Positions 1 through 11,645 of a stretch of DNA of 64,000 bases are shown one piece after another (position 1 is the first letter of the stretch; each line of letters begins with the position of its first letter). The stretch comes from Diphasiastrum complanatum. Taxonomy: Eukaryota > Streptophyta > Lycopodiopsida > Lycopodiales > Lycopodiaceae. The stretch lies in contig CM055093.1 in assembly GCA_029204225.1 (NCBI GenBank), forward strand, positions 3,936,056 to 4,000,055. Direction: 5' to 3'. Both the position numbers and the translations under genes were made by a program. Below the pieces are notes generated by a model. That model searched no databases, had not been told where the DNA came from, and saw only the letters and a list, made by a program, of their open reading frames with translations.

Positions 1-656
1 TGTACATCCATTGGATGTATTTCCAAATTTGCTGCAGCGGCAAATGATAGCAAAGTCGAATAGAAGAATGCTTGACTACTAGATTGAAGGTCTAAGTGTA
101 ATCGACGTTGTATACCTGAGAAAATCCTCTGGCGACAAGTCGTGCCTTTCTCCTGTTGATGCTTCCATCTGCATTGTACTTGACTTTGAAAATCCATTTG
201 CAATCAACTACGTTTCTGCTAGCAGGTAATTCGACAATTATCCATGTTTGGTTCTTGATAAGAGATGAATACTCTTTATCCATAGCTTCTTTCCAAAGAT
301 CTGAATCAGGGTGACTGAGTGCCTCTTGGACAGACGTCGGTTCCTGAACAAGGTAGGTTGCAGACTCGTCGATATACCGGTTAGGTGGTTTGCTTGCTCT
401 TGAAGATCTTCTGGGTAATAGAGGAAGTTGATCATTTTCATCATACTATAGTTGCTGAACTGCAACACATCATCTTCTGATTCGCCGTTGATTTGTTGTT
501 CATCAAAAGTAGAAGAGCTTGGACCTTCAATGGGAATAGTCGACTGAGGAACTGGAAAGTTTAATATGGTAGGAGAATCTACATGGGCACCGCTTTTTCC
601 TTTGAGGTCTTGAAACTGATCTTCGATGAAGATGACATCTCGACTAGTGAATATCT
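1..656 (-). pseudogene. copia linker and N-terminal reverse transcriptase (RVT_2), frameshifted
   Basis: The segment 92-283 encodes the conserved entrance of copia reverse transcriptase: a KNQTW block, then VDCKWIFKVK and KARLVARGFSQ. An in-frame stop follows at 92-94, and the homologous reading continues to position 1 only after a further frameshift near position 50. The preceding segment (238-656) is the hydrophilic linker between integrase and reverse transcriptase, frameshifted near 430 relative to the reverse-transcriptase frame. The catalytic YVDD region is outside the window. The enzyme would have copied element RNA into cDNA in virus-like particles. Confidence 0.85.
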
Positions 657-1316
657 TCAATTCGATGGGATCGAACAACTTGTAGGCTTGATCTGAAGTA
701 GTGTAGCTGATGAAAATACATTTGATACTTTGGAAGTCGAGTTTCTTCCTGAGATCACAAGGTATCTGCGCAAAAGCAGTACATCCAAAACTCGTAGGTT
801 TGATAAAGAAGGTTTGTTACCTGTCCAAACTTCGAATGGTGTTTTGTCTGAGAGACCTTTAGTAGGACATCTGTTCTGAATATAGGTTGTTGTTGAAACA
901 GCTTCAGCCCAGAAGGACTTTGGAAGTGTCGCATGTGATAACATGCACTTTGCCGATTCAACTAAGATTCTGTTCTTTCTCTTAGCAAGACCATTTGACT
1001 GAGGCGAATAGGAGGTAATGTATTGTTGCTCAATGCCGTTGTTAAGGCAATACTCCTTGAATTCGGTGGAGATGTATTCTCCCCCGTTATCTGACCTCAG
1101 TGCTTTGATTCGTTTGCCAGTTTGATTCTCAACATGCTCTTTGAATTGTCTGAATTTGATGAAAGCCTCTGATTTCTGTTTAATGAAATAAACAGCTGTT
1201 TTTCTGGAGAATTCGTCAATAAAAGTAATGAAATACTTTGCATCTAGCAATGAAGGAGTTTGCATAGGTCCACATATATCTGTATGACAACATCTAACAG
1301 AGCTTTTGCTGCATGC
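657..1316 (-). pseudogene. copia integrase core, catalytic Glu replaced
   Basis: This is the rve integrase core in the same frame as the upstream protease. The first Asp is in TFIDEFSR and the second in RSDNGGEY. The third acidic residue should be in an NGxAERxNR motif, but the sequence reads NGLAKRKNR, so the catalytic Glu is a Lys. A stop codon at 1317-1319 separates it from the GAG-pre-integrase part. Near 800 the homologous reading moves to another frame, where the C-terminal part (FAQIPCDLRKKLDFQ) continues into the linker. The integrase would have inserted cDNA into the host genome; this copy could not. Confidence 0.88.
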
Positions 1317-1976
1317 CTATGGTTTGTTTCTAAAAGGAATCCTAGCCTGCTTTCGAAAGATGCAACTATGACAGACAGGGAGATCGACTTTACCAGAAGG
1401 ATAGTCGAGATCAAGAACCATGGATTGTCTGGACATGTTTAAAACAGATGCATAATTCAAGTGTCCTAAGCGATGATGCCATAGTAATGCTTTATTGACT
1501 AGAACAGAGGTTTTCAAGGCTTGACTAGACTCAGAATAACAATGTGCCAATCTATATAAGTAACCCCGTCTCTTGCCGAGTGCAAGGATCTTATTACTCC
1601 TATCAATAATTTTGCATTGATCAGATTCGAATTCTACCTTATGACCTAAATCTGTAATTCTACTTACTGATAACAGATTTGTAGAGAGTTTAGGAACATA
1701 TAAGACCTTTGGTAGTAGTTTGAATTGATCATGCTGGAATCGCAATCTTACAGTACCTTCACCTTCAATAGTGTGAGTACTATTGTCATCAAGATGAACA
1801 AATTTCTTCGTGCTGTAAGGCTTGTTGGAGTTGAAAATCTCACGTTGATTGGTCATGTGTTGAGTTGCTCCAAAATCAAGAAACCATGAATCATCCAAAA
1901 ATGCGCTTTGGTCTTTGACCATGAATGTGCCTTCGTCCACTTCGACCTGGGGAGATGATGAAACTGTGTTTGCATG
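1317..1976 (-). pseudogene. copia aspartic protease and GAG-pre-integrase domain
   Basis: The open stretch begins with the retropepsin active-site region WFLDFGATQHMT, the copia-type D-[SF]-G-A-T-x-H-M signature, with Phe in place of the usual Ser after Asp. It continues through LYVPKLSTNLLSVS, typical of copia protease, into the GAG-pre-integrase zinc region (LWHHRLGHLNY, later CHSC). It is in frame with Gag upstream but separated by a TAA at 1977-1979, and it ends at a TAG at 1317-1319. The protease would have cleaved the Gag-Pol polyprotein. Confidence 0.9.
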
Positions 1977-2783
1977 TTAATCAGGTTGCTTGGCTGCATT
2001 CTTCGCTTGGAGAATTCGGCAATCCTTGATCTCATGGTTATTGCGCTTGCAATACCTACAAAACATCTTCTTCTTCGACTGTGGATTTGATGATTGTCCT
2101 TGACTTTGAGTTAGCTTCTGATTCATTGTAGCCTTCTTGGAGCTTTTTTGCTTCTGTCGCTTAGAGCCTTTGCTGACATATAGAGCCTGAGAGGAGGAAG
2201 TAGACAAAGTGTCTTGACTTCTTCTATTGTCTTCTTGCAGCAACATATTGATAACTCTAGTAAGAGCTAAATCTGAGTGTGTCGATATGATCATCACCCA
2301 GTTCTCATATGTAGAGGGCAAGCTTGAAAGCAATGTCATAATTGCTTCTTGATCATCTATGATTGATCCGACAATGGCCATATGTTGCAAGAGATTCTTA
2401 AACTGGTTAATGTGACTCTAAAGAGAATCACCATTAGACATCTTGAATGTGAAGAATTTCCTTCGTAGATGTAACTTAGTAGTTATGTCCCTCACGTCAT
2501 ATAGTGAGTTCAGGATGTCCCAAACGTCTTTTGAATTTTTAGCTTCAGCTATGTGTCCAATCTGTGTATCTAATATATCGAGGATAATAAGCGCGAAAGC
2601 TTTACCATCCTTCGATTTCCATTTTGAGTCGACTGTGTCGTCTTCAGGTTTTACTTCTGTACCTATAACAACATCCCATAACTCGTTGGCGATTAGCAAG
2701 GTCTTCATCTTAAATTTCCACAAATGATAGTTGGATCTATTCAGCTTGTCTGCAATAAGACTAGCTTTACTTTGAGAATCCAT
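1977..2783 (-). pseudogene. copia Gag (UBN2-type) with CCHC zinc knuckle
   Basis: The ATG at 2783 starts a copia-type Gag with an N-terminal NRSNYHLWKFKMKTLL block, the usual gag start that binds the 'YxxWKxxM' consensus. The reading frame is continuous to 1977 except for a TAG at 2418-2420. The C-terminal part is rich in Lys, Gln and Ser and holds one CCHC knuckle of canonical spacing (CRYC, then H after four residues, then C after four more), which binds genomic RNA. The reading stops at TAA 1977-1979, where an uninterrupted element would run into protease. About 268 residues, a normal copia Gag size. Confidence 0.9.
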
Positions 2784-2952
2784 CTGGAACTTAGTCTGTC
2801 GATTGTATCGATGAGTAATGCCAACAATAGGAAATCAATTCTTTGATACTGAAACGATGAAAGGAACTGAAGAATATGATATCAATTTGATATCGCGAAA
2901 GATATCAAGTATTAGAGCTTTAAATAGTATTAGGCCCTGAAGAAGAATTAAC

Positions 2953-2964
2953 GCTCTGATACCA
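2953..2964 (-). other. primer-binding site, initiator tRNA-Met type
   Basis: The minus strand reads TGGTATCAGAGC immediately downstream of the 5' LTR. This is the standard plant copia primer-binding site complementary to the 3' end of initiator tRNA-Met. It fixes the inner end of the LTR at 2965. Confidence 0.9.
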
Positions 2965-4340
2965 TGTCGGAAAATATGATACATAATGTAATGCGGAAAC
3001 TTCCTACTTCCAATGCATGACTATGTCTATCAAAAATTAAACAAAGCAGTAGTGATGAAAATCACGTTCAATCCTTAGCAACTAACTTTGAAATCGCTAG
3101 ATACTAAGTGATTACGTAGCCAAACATAAAGTATTGAATTCTTAGACAATTTCTATCAATTACAAAAGTAATACAGAGATGCATGCATTCTGACATATAC
3201 TGAACGCATTAAGAAGATAGTATTGATTCACAAAAACAAAATCAGATGCTAATGAGCGCAAAACAATAGCGGATAGAAACCGCGCACTTTAAGTTGTCTC
3301 TGAGTAACTGAGAATAAGTCTGATAATAAGCAGCTCTGCTGATAAGCAGTAGCGCAATAGCAACTCTAAAATAAATCTCTAAAAGACTGAGCTAAAATGC
3401 TCAAGAGAGTTCAAGCTTGAAAGCTTAATAGAGAGCTAACAACAATACTTTTTGATTGTCAATGATCTGCTTGATAAGAGCGCAGGAAGCGTCGTGTAAT
3501 AACACTCAACTCCTTCACAATTCACAATGTTGATTTGTTGCTTCCGAACTTGAAAAGAGATGTATGAACAACTGATTTATACTAAGTAATTAGGTCGTCA
3601 AATGCGATTGCCAGTTGGCTGGTGTCCGCTGGCATTCATCCAGTTCCTTCTCAGAAATTGATTGCTGATAAGCGGTGAAAATTGGCCATAAACAGTCTGT
3701 CTGCATAAATGAACTAAAACTGTCACTTTGCAGAAATGAACTAAAACTGCCACAAGCGACAGTGTTGCAAAAAGGCGACTGTGTCAAAAAATCTCATTTC
3801 CTTAATATTGGGGTAGCCCCACACTTTGCCAGAGTCATTTCCTTAACATTTGAGGCACTTTGGAAAATGCGAAAAATGCGACTCTGCATTTTTACTCGCA
3901 ATTCCTGACAGGCGAAAAATGCGACACTGTAGTAATACTCCGTGTATTTCTGTAGACTGTGTTAAAACACTTGTAAATCTGCAGACTGTGTAAAGACACA
4001 GGAAAATCCGCAGAACTGGATAAACAATGGATGAGGATTAAAACCGATTAGTCGATTAGTAAGAAGGAGAATAATCCAACAGGTACTTGGGTTCCAAAAG
4101 GACATGCCCTTAAAGGTAACTGGCCCAATACCTAAAAAGGTATGCTAATTAGGGCAAATAGCAATTAGGGTTAAGGGAGAAAAAGTCCATAACACTCTAA
4201 ATAAAAATATCGTTGCCCTGTGAATTGAAGTAATCATTGATCTTGCCAAGTGAAATAGATACTGGGCCTATAATGTCAAATTGAAGGCCTATGTATTGTA
4301 TGTTCTTAACACTTTCTATTGAGAAAACATTTTCCCAACA
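2965..4340 (-). repeat. 5' LTR of the left-hand copia element
   Basis: The inner end (plus strand TGTCGGAAAATATGAT at 2965) abuts the primer-binding site. The outer end is placed at 4340, where the plus strand ends ATTTTCCCAACA, the near inverted repeat of the inner terminus, giving TG...CA termini and a 1376-bp LTR. The LTR holds a TATA-like box on the minus strand. The outer boundary cannot be confirmed by target duplication because the other LTR is outside the window. Confidence 0.75.
3575..3581 (-). promoter_or_regulatory. TATA-like box in copia LTR
   Basis: The minus strand reads TATAAAT in the middle of the LTR, a reasonable position for the U3/R promoter of an LTR element. No transcription start can be seen. 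Confidence 0.4.
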
Positions 4341-5280
4341 TGGCAAAAGAAAACAAAAGTATAATCCAAGAAATGCTAATGTTGAGGCAATTGATTGCTA
4401 TTGTCATCAATCATAGGTGTATGAATTGTTTTTGCTTGAGAACCAATTGAAGTAGCAAGAAGCTGTGGACTTACAATACATTGAGGTATTACTTGACATG
4501 ATGCATCCACGACCCATTTTATATGGCTGGACTAGTGACTACTTGATTCGTGAGGCAAAGTTTACCTTTTATATAAGGCATTGGTCCTAGATGAAGGGGT
4601 CCACTATTTCTGGAGGTAGACTGTTTGAGTTTATTTTGCACGTCATTTTCATACGCAAAATTTAGCCATCATCCTAGTAGAGTATAAATAGCAAGCAAAG
4701 ACATTAATTTAGTAGCTTATGATTCGCTTACTCTTGAGCTCTGTATAGGAGATTCATTGCTCCTCCTTGTAGGGGATCAACTAGCGAGTATATGATGCTT
4801 TTTCAAAATTCTTAGTTGGGAGATGCTATTTGCTTAGTCGGTTATGGTTTGTTGTTGTAATGTGATGCTAAATTTGTGATTGATCACAACTTTGTAATAG
4901 AACCCTTTCCAAGACAAGCGTAGGCTGGTTAATTTGTGCCCACGTACTTGCTAGTTTTTTCAATGTTTGGTTCTATCTATTTGACTCGACTTTTGTACCA
5001 ATTTCTTTACAAGAGGTTAGACCATTAAGCACGCACTTTTTGGCTGGAATCTCATGCTTGGTTCCATGTAGCAACTGGAAATTTTTGCAAAAGTTTATTT
5101 TTTGGAGGTTTGAGCTCTAGCCCCCATTTTTTAGATGATTATTTCTTATCACCCACAATTTTTCAACTTATTTTCTTAGCCCATCTACCTTTGCTCACAT
5201 GGCTTCCAGTACTTGAACTACTAGCCATAACAAGTTACAACATTCAAGACCTATGCACTAGGCTAAACTCCTATACATGA
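4341..5280. other. no gene recognised
   Basis: AT-rich sequence to the right of the copia LTR. I see no open frame with recognisable motifs, no tRNA and no long repeat. It is probably old retrotransposon or intergenic DNA. Confidence 0.5.
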
Positions 5281-6360
5281 CAAACAAAAGGAGGCTATGA
5301 AGAAGCTCAACCTTTCCATGGATGAGCAAGATACTTGTTTGAATGTTCAGCTCAATGCTTTCCTAGCCAAGTTGGATGCAAGATATAGTACGATACTAGT
5401 GATTCCTCTGTCAAACTCTCCTACAATTGTTGTTGTTTTAGTCATACTAGTGCTTTTATTGCACTTATTTCTGTTCCATCTTTTGATTTTAAGCTAGTAA
5501 ATATTTCGTGACATCATTTGTACAAGAGTTCAAGGGAAAAGTCCAGGTTTCTACTTATTCTTACTCATCCATTAAAAATTAGCTAGAAACTTGGTTGGCG
5601 GCCAAGTTAGAGACATGCTTTTGGATGTGAGCGAAGGGTGATGTCTTGAAAGTCTAGTGCTAACATTACACATAGACGATCATGTTGCTACATTGTGGTG
5701 GCCTTGTTCATAGGATGAGACTAAGCAACATGTTAGTCCTTAGCAGAGGGATATAATCCATAGTTTGCAGAGTAAATCGACAGATTACTAAGCTATGGGG
5801 ACACATTTCTAGAGGTCGCTTACCTATTTCTAGAGATGGAGGTTGATGATGTTATCTCATGTTATATTGTTGGATTGAGAGGAACACGTTGGTGTAAATG
5901 TCACATTATTCAAAGTACTTGATCTTTTGTGAGTTCTGTCCTTAGCCTCTACATTGCAACATAAAGTATTCAGATCAATAGACAAGTACAACATTGACGC
6001 CTTCTCTTAATCACTAAGATCAAGATCCTAGAGATATATCATACGTACTTCTAATTTTACTTCCTCTGATGTGACCACCATTGCTAGTACCATGCTCATG
6101 TCGTGACTGCTACTACTTGTTGCCACTTTTTTGGTTCTTATCCTATCAAAATCATGCTCTTGAAAAAATGACAATGATAAGGGAAAATTGCCTATCTTTA
6201 GCTACAGAAGTCTTGATCACAAGGCTTGGAATTGTAGGTAGATTCCTAATGCAAACACCACAACACATTCACATGATGCAAATGAAGGTGATGATATAAC
6301 ATGCTACGTTCAAATTTCAAAGGAGACCACATATACAGTAGATGCATCTACGATTTTCAA
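5281..6360 (+). pseudogene. possible heavily decayed gypsy gag
   Basis: Short plus-strand frames at 5297-5497 and 6081-6299 sit in a region whose broken translations contain gag-like fragments: an ATLWW block near 5690 (compare the WW of retrotransposon gag) and a LEMEVDDVISCYIVGLRG block near 5835-5880 resembling the end of the gypsy gag domain. There is no recognisable zinc knuckle or protease. Frames change several times and stops are frequent. The assignment rests only on these weak similarities and may be wrong. Confidence 0.2.
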
Positions 6361-8145
6361 ACTTTCAAGAGTATCTAGATGTTGAGTAGCACGCAAGTTT
6401 TCTTTTTTAATCTCGTTGGATTGGTGCAACCGTTGGAGAATGGTCTCATGGTGGTGAATGATTTATGTAACATGCATATGGCCTTGGGTCTACAACATAG
6501 TTTCCAAGGAATATGCTCCCACACCCCTTGGCATCGAGGAAATATCATTCCCAGCTAACCCCTTAACATGGGAACATGGGGGAGTATTCCCATTGTAGGG
6601 GGAGCACGTTTCTAGCTATTCCAGGCCATTCCTCAAACAATTAGAGGTTTTGGCACCATTTTTTTCCCCTTTTGGCACAAATTATTGTCCTTGCCAACTT
6701 ACATACTATCTATAAGTTGAGTGCTTGAATTTTCTTATACTAAAAAGTTGAAATAGTAAATTTTTTATTTTTATACGTTTAGAGCAACAATACTAGAGGA
6801 ACGCATTCCTCTGGCTCCATGTTCCGGACAGCGGAACGTTGTTCAGAATGCAAAATCTTATAATACACTATTATTATTATATATTTAACATATATAATAA
6901 TTTGCAGATGTTAAAGATAAGAACCAATCAAAAGAGTGAAAACCCAAAAACAACAATGGTGAATGAGCACCATCCTATACCTTTGCCAGCTTTTCCGAAC
7001 ATTGGCTTTGACTGGCTTTTCTGAACATCGACAGTTTCATTGGCTTTCACTAGCTTTTCCGAACGTCGACAATTTCACTGGCTTTCAAGGAATTTCAATG
7101 GCTATTGTACAGTAAATAGTATCTGGCAAAAATAGGCTTCTATATTGCTTTAAAGAATTTCAAAAGATTACCATCAAATCTTCTGCATTTTGAATCCCAT
7201 ATTGCCCCCAGAAAAGAAAAACAATGTTTTGGGGCAGTGTTCTGGGCCAAAATCTCAAAAGGTATTTTGGGACCCGTTTCAGAACACATCATGAGAGTAA
7301 GGTTTAGAGTAATACGATATGTGAGAAAATGGCATTTTCTTGTACTAGGCATCAGGAAACTCCCTTGTTCCCGTGCTTGAACAATCATGTATTGATGGCA
7401 ACAATATAAATCTCAATCATCTATCACATTATTGTATCACTAACATTTTCTACCATCTTCGTCAATGTTAAAGGAGGTGCATAAGCCGATTCGTTTTTTT
7501 TGGCAAGAAATATATGCAGTATGGGTATCAGTAGTAAGAGAACAAAAAGAGGATTTACGATTATAGTAATTGTAGGTCCAATTCCAAGCAGTTAGGTGAC
7601 ATGCCATTCACGCAAAATGGATGGCGTTTTTCTTTTTATTGCACAAGTTATGACCCAACTGGGATCAACATTCTATTCGCCTGATGGAAACTCCAATTTA
7701 TTGTTAAGGCAATCAAAGGACCCACAAAGGGGCATGAAATCAAACAACCACAAGAAGCACTAGAGCAAGATGTCATTGTGCTTATAGGTGCAAGTGTTTG
7801 GTACTTTTCCAACTAGAAAGCATAGAATCATGGTTTAAATTGAAATGCTTCTTGCCATGTTCATATGCAGATTATCATTGTAGTGTATAGAGCCTATGAT
7901 CTTTTATGTGCTTGTTTGGAGAAGAAGACCAAGAAGATGAAGAAGTAGACTCGTCGCTCAACACCTTTCAGAACATAGTCCAACTTTTCTTTCAACTTGT
8001 GGTTGATAACTTGTAAATTGAGATGCTTGATAAACCATGCACTTAGCTTGTGTTAAGAATCTAAGCTCGAGAGAGAAGGGGGGAGGGTCTTCATTTATGA
8101 AAAGTACAATATTCATTTCACTTAGATGCCATTGTTAAATGTAAA
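6361..8145. other. no gene recognised; small tandem repeat inside
   Basis: AT-rich non-coding stretch. It contains a purine/pyrimidine-rich part with several GGAACATGGG-like words (6490-6840) and a two-unit tandem repeat at 7011-7086. A short region around 7620-7760 reads as protein-like plus-strand sequence without stops for only a few dozen codons, and I cannot assign it. Confidence 0.4.
7011..7086. repeat. 38-bp tandem repeat, two units
   Basis: Units 7011-7048 and 7049-7086 both read ACTRGCTTTTCYGAACRTC followed by GACARTTTCAYTGGCTTTC, differing at about five positions. A partial third unit begins near 6985. Confidence 0.7.
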
Positions 8146-8457
8146 GTGCTGCAATGTAGTGAGCTATATTTGCTGCTAACCAGCTGTATAATTGACGAGA
8201 TGAAGGAGATACGACAAGCGACCACTGCGATATGGTGGTCTAGTAAAGGAAGAGGAATACATGTAGGCATCGAACCCAATTTTTATAATACGCGTTCAAT
8301 TGCCAATGGACTAGCCAACGTTGCCACAATGATCGATGAGGTCCTTTTCAGGGAAGGAGGGTGTGTTCTGGTGGAGCTCATTGTGTCTGACTTTCTGAAA
8401 CTCTATCATCAAATTGTCATTGTTTCAAGAAAACCAAGTGAAATTGGACTTTCATAA
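8146..8457 (+). CDS. unrecognised 103-aa open frame
   Basis: Open frame with balanced amino-acid composition, including a REGGCVLVELIVSDFLKLYHQ stretch that looks more like real protein than random translation. There is no Kozak context, no recognised domain and no neighbouring partner. A second plus-strand frame of 65 residues follows at 8715-8912, ending just before the (CT)n tract. The two could be exons or pieces of a decayed host gene, or chance frames. I do not recognise a family. Confidence 0.2.
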   Translation: MLQCSELYLLLTSCIIDEMKEIRQATTAIWWSSKGRGIHVGIEPNFYNTRSIANGLANVATMIDEVLFREGGCVLVELIVSDFLKLYHQIVIVSRKPSEIGLS

Positions 8458-8912
8458 CAACAACATCCTCGTCAAGAACACCGTTTAGAAGCAATGCACC
8501 TGTAAATGGAGCTACAAGATAAAGCAATTTATATCAACGACTAGCACCTGCATAGTATTGGGTGTGCTATCAGTCTAGATACATTTCAATTCATTTCATT
8601 CGTTGCATGATGCCCATTCCAGAGTACAACATCACAAATCGTGTAATCTTGTAGTTCCAATCTCACTTATTTTGGTGATTGGGAAACTAATGGCTGTGGA
8701 ATTACATTGCAAGCTTGCATAATCTACTTCTCCTTCAGCCTAGTCAAGAAGAAGAATATGTGAATTCTGCATTGCTTCTAAACAGTGTTGTTGGCGAGTT
8801 TGTTGGCAACTATGGTTCAAGTCCAATTTCAGTTAGCTATGGGAACAATGTCTACAATTCTATTGATGATAATGTTGCTCAGCATTTGGGAATATTCACC
8901 ACGATGATATAG

Positions 8913-8915
<3 letters not shown>

Positions 8916-8975
<60 letters not shown>
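8916..8975. repeat. (TC)n microsatellite, about 30 units
   Basis: Uninterrupted TC dinucleotide repeat of 60 bp. It is the inverted counterpart of the (GA)n tract at 12305-12369 and marks the proposed left edge of the inversion that splits the chromovirus. Confidence 0.97.
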
Positions 8976-8977
<2 letters not shown>

Positions 8978-9112
8978 CGTCATCTTTTGATCAGCAGACT
9001 ATGTCAGCTTGGTTTTTTCGACTCTATTTCAACATTCACATAACACAACCACAAATACTGAATCTCCATTCTCTTTATTTGCATATAGGTAACAAGAGGA
9101 CCCTCAACAGAT

Positions 9113-9129
9113 GGTCTCCCCCCCTTTTA
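9113..9129 (-). other. polypurine-tract-like run after gag
   Basis: The minus strand reads AAAAGGGGGGGAGACC about 70 bp downstream of the gag stop, followed by TGTTGAGGGTCC, which vaguely resembles the LTR start TGTTAGAGTCC. It might be a polypurine tract of a gag-only element. The resemblance is weak. Confidence 0.25.
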
Positions 9130-9199
9130 AAACATGAGACAAACCCTCATGTCCAAACTTTATACATGCAAAAGAAAGAAAAACTATACAGGGGGCTGC

Positions 9200-10339
9200 C
9201 TACTCATCGTCGCTTACTAATAAGTCTTCCAAAATCTCCTCATCCTTGTCCTCATCTTGACGTTGCATAGTATAGAGCTTCTTGCCCGTACGTCGAGGAC
9301 AATCTTTAAAAAGATGCTTGCCAAGACAAAAAAAGCATAATCCATCTTTCTTGGCCTTTTCCTTTTGCTCAGGTCTGAGGGGAGACTTGTCGTAAGCACG
9401 ACAAGCCATAGGAGATCCCGCCTTGCGCTTCAAAGTCTGCTGTATCTGGATAGGATCCTTCTGCGAAAAGCCTTTCTGACCAGTTTGGCCAGACTTTCGC
9501 GAACCCTTCTTCAAAGGCCAGCTTGGCACTTCAGATTCAGCCTTGGTGCGCACATTACCTTCAAAGTTGAGAGCTGTAGCAACTGCCTCTTCTAAGGTCT
9601 TGCACCCTTCATTAAGCACTGAAGGCCTCAACTCTTAACGAAGGCCAAATATGAACTTGTGGACTACCAGCCACTCGGGAATCTTTTCCAGAATCTTGAT
9701 AAGTGTCTCACGGTACTTATTAGCATATTCCTGGACCATGTACTGCCTCTGACGACGCAAAAGCCAAGCATCCGTCGCACGCACATGCTCATGTGGAGGA
9801 ATAAACTGAGTTCTGAAAGCTCGCTTAAACTCAAGCCAGGTGGATGGAGCCTGATTAGACTTCAACAACTTGCACCACCACCTGTCAGCAAAATCAGTGA
9901 AATGGTAAGCAGCTTTGCGGACCTGCCAACCCTCATCAGTTGGGGACCGTTTCAAATCAAAATACTCTTCCCACTTATGCAACCACTGATCTATGATATC
10001 AGTATTGCATTGGGGAGTGTTTCCGACGAAATGGGTAGGTTTAATATCTTTGTCTTCTGGATAGAGTGGAGGTAACATAGGACGAACAGCAGAAGACGGA
10101 TAAGGTGGAGCATACTACAAGGAAGACGCATAACCACCAGCTACCATCATCGCTCGCATCTCTGCGGCGGTCTTTTCTACACTACCCATGCGAGCTTGCA
10201 CAAAAGGGGAAGTACCAGCAGGCGAAGGGGCAGCCACTATAGGCGGATTATGGGCGAGACTAAGCACAGGGCTGGGTGGTGATAATGGAAGAGCAACGGG
10301 TGGACTGAGCAGAATATCAACTCTATCATCTTCCATCAT
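9200..10339 (-). pseudogene. Ty3/gypsy Gag with variant zinc knuckle
   Basis: One frame from an ATG at 10339 to TAG 9200-9202, about 379 codons, interrupted by TAG at 10115-10117 and TAA at 9635-9637. It has a Pro-rich N-terminus, a retrotransposon gag domain (9635-10078) with the typical WLHKWEEYF, FADRWW and FIPPHEHVRA elements, and a basic C-terminal part with the knuckle CFFCLGKHLFKDC. The knuckle has spacing CX2CX3HX4C, one residue shorter than the standard CX2CX4HX4C. The protein ends in an acidic tail (SDDE). No protease follows. It would form the capsid and package RNA. Confidence 0.88.
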
Positions 10340-11145
10340 AAAAAAAAAATAGAGATAGCATGAAATCAAGCTAGAAATTGCATTTATTGAAACACAGTTA
10401 GGAAAAAAGGAAATGTTCAGCTTATTGACAATTTAGAAACAAAAGAGACAAAAGCAACTGGAAAGTAATAAAACTCTGGGGAAAACACAAAGCCAAGGAC
10501 AGGTAGTACTTCCCTTGCATCCTATGCTGGTACAAAAGTCGGTAAAAAAAACGTTTTTTGGGCACCAAATCGGCTTGAAAGTCGAAAAAAACAGGAAAAA
10601 AGCGGGCTTTTTGACGTTGAATTTCTTCCAAACGGCAAAAGCTTTTCACAAATGGTCAATTGGCAGTAGGTCGCCCTCCTACTAGGCCCAATCTGAAACT
10701 TTAATAACAGAAATCGGAGATAAATCGGAGAAGTTATGTCCAATCCAAAAATCTGACCTGTTTTTTGCTTGGAAACCGACTTTTTGGTGAAACAGAGGCA
10801 AATCTGCTCCAAAACCGGCATATGATGGCTCTATAGGATCTCTATGGATACTAGGAACATGCTCCCAAAATCTGATCAGGATCTGAGAAGATTCCGGAAA
10901 GTTATGAGCAAAAATCCTTCTGAAAAAATGCGCTGGAGCTGTAGGAACAAAGTGTGCCCAATTTTCCCTGCTAGAAATCGTTGAAACAACTCTGAAAATA
11001 TGTGTAGATCAGCGCTGGAGGCCCACCTTTCTTCTCCAATCTGTCTCCCACGTTTTCTCCCTCAAAAATCCTTCAAAAACAAGCAAAATCCGACAATTTC
11101 TACACTTTCTCTCTCTAGAACGACGTTTTCTCTCTCTAGAACGAG

Positions 11146-11157
11146 GCTCTTATACCA
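11146..11157 (-). other. primer-binding site (tRNA-Met type, one mismatch)
   Basis: The minus strand reads TGGTATAAGAGC two bases from the LTR end, one mismatch from TGGTATCAGAGC. This orients the adjacent LTR as a 5' LTR of a leftward element. Confidence 0.8.
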
Positions 11158-11159
11158 AT

Positions 11160-11640
11160 TGTCACAAGCCAGTCTCTCCAAGCTCGTGAATCCTAGAAGC
11201 CGGTGTGTAGAATGAACCTCCCAACCATAGGCACCCCCCTCTTTGAGTCCTTCTACCTGCTATTCCCGTCAACTAGCACATGGCATCCACCTGTGGGTGA
11301 TCAGTCCACTTGGCATGCATGACCCCTGTGACCTGTGAATACAGAGTGACTCATAGGGTACCACCCCCGTGCCCTGCCAAAGACCTGTGACCCTCTTGGT
11401 CAACCCAACTACTTGCCAGCTAGCATCTCGTCACTGACGACTAGGGTCCCGACGGTCAAGACACACCGCATCTCTGACAACTTGTCAGGCGGCCACACCG
11501 GGTCACTGCTCGTGACGCACCAGTCCCAACTTGGGACAGATGTCCTCCTCGGTCACCGGCCCTTGCCAATACTTGGCCTCAGGCCCCTTTGGTGACCGGC
11601 CGTGCCAAGGTCATGATAGAGTCGTAACTGAACTCTAACA
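11160..11640 (-). repeat. chromovirus 5' LTR, reverse orientation
   Basis: 481 bp with TG...CA termini on the minus strand (TGTTAGAG...TTGTGACA). It is about 96% identical by eye to the reverse complement of 16201-16680, most differences being transitions. The outer flank on the minus strand ends ATAAC; the outer flank of the other LTR starts GTAAC, an imperfect 5-bp target duplication. Confidence 0.95.
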
Positions 11641-11645
11641 GTTAT

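Larger units (their letters stand above)
1..4340 (-). mobile_element. Ty1/copia retrotransposon, 5' LTR to reverse transcriptase, cut by window edge
   Basis: Reading leftward the order is 5' LTR, primer-binding site, Gag, protease, GAG-pre-integrase, integrase and the start of reverse transcriptase, which is the Ty1/copia order (integrase before reverse transcriptase). RNase H and the 3' LTR lie beyond position 1. Gag and pol share one frame, as in most plant copia elements, but carry three in-frame stops and at least three frameshifts, so the element is dead. Domain order and motifs are seen directly; the LTR's outer end is inferred from inverted termini. Confidence 0.93.
8976..11640 (-). 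mobile_element. chromovirus 5' half: LTR, leader, Gag (inverted piece)
   Basis: Reading leftward: LTR 11160-11640, primer-binding site, about 800-bp leader, Gag ORF. The LTR is a reverse-complement match of the LTR at 16201-16680 with about 17 differences counted by eye. The most economical reading is that this is the 5' half of the same insertion whose pol and 3' LTR lie at 13930-16680, turned round by a later inversion. A gag-only (TR-GAG-like) element is the alternative. Confidence 0.75.

Noticed and set aside
6480-6840. Possible MITE with GGAACATGGG-type words
   Set aside because: No terminal inverted repeats or target duplication could be found.
9659-10075. 138-aa plus-strand frame opposite the chromovirus Gag
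   Set aside because: Antisense shadow of the real gag domain on minus. The same applies to plus frames at 755-961, 1260-1442, 2443-2727, 12496-12696 and 59804-60109.
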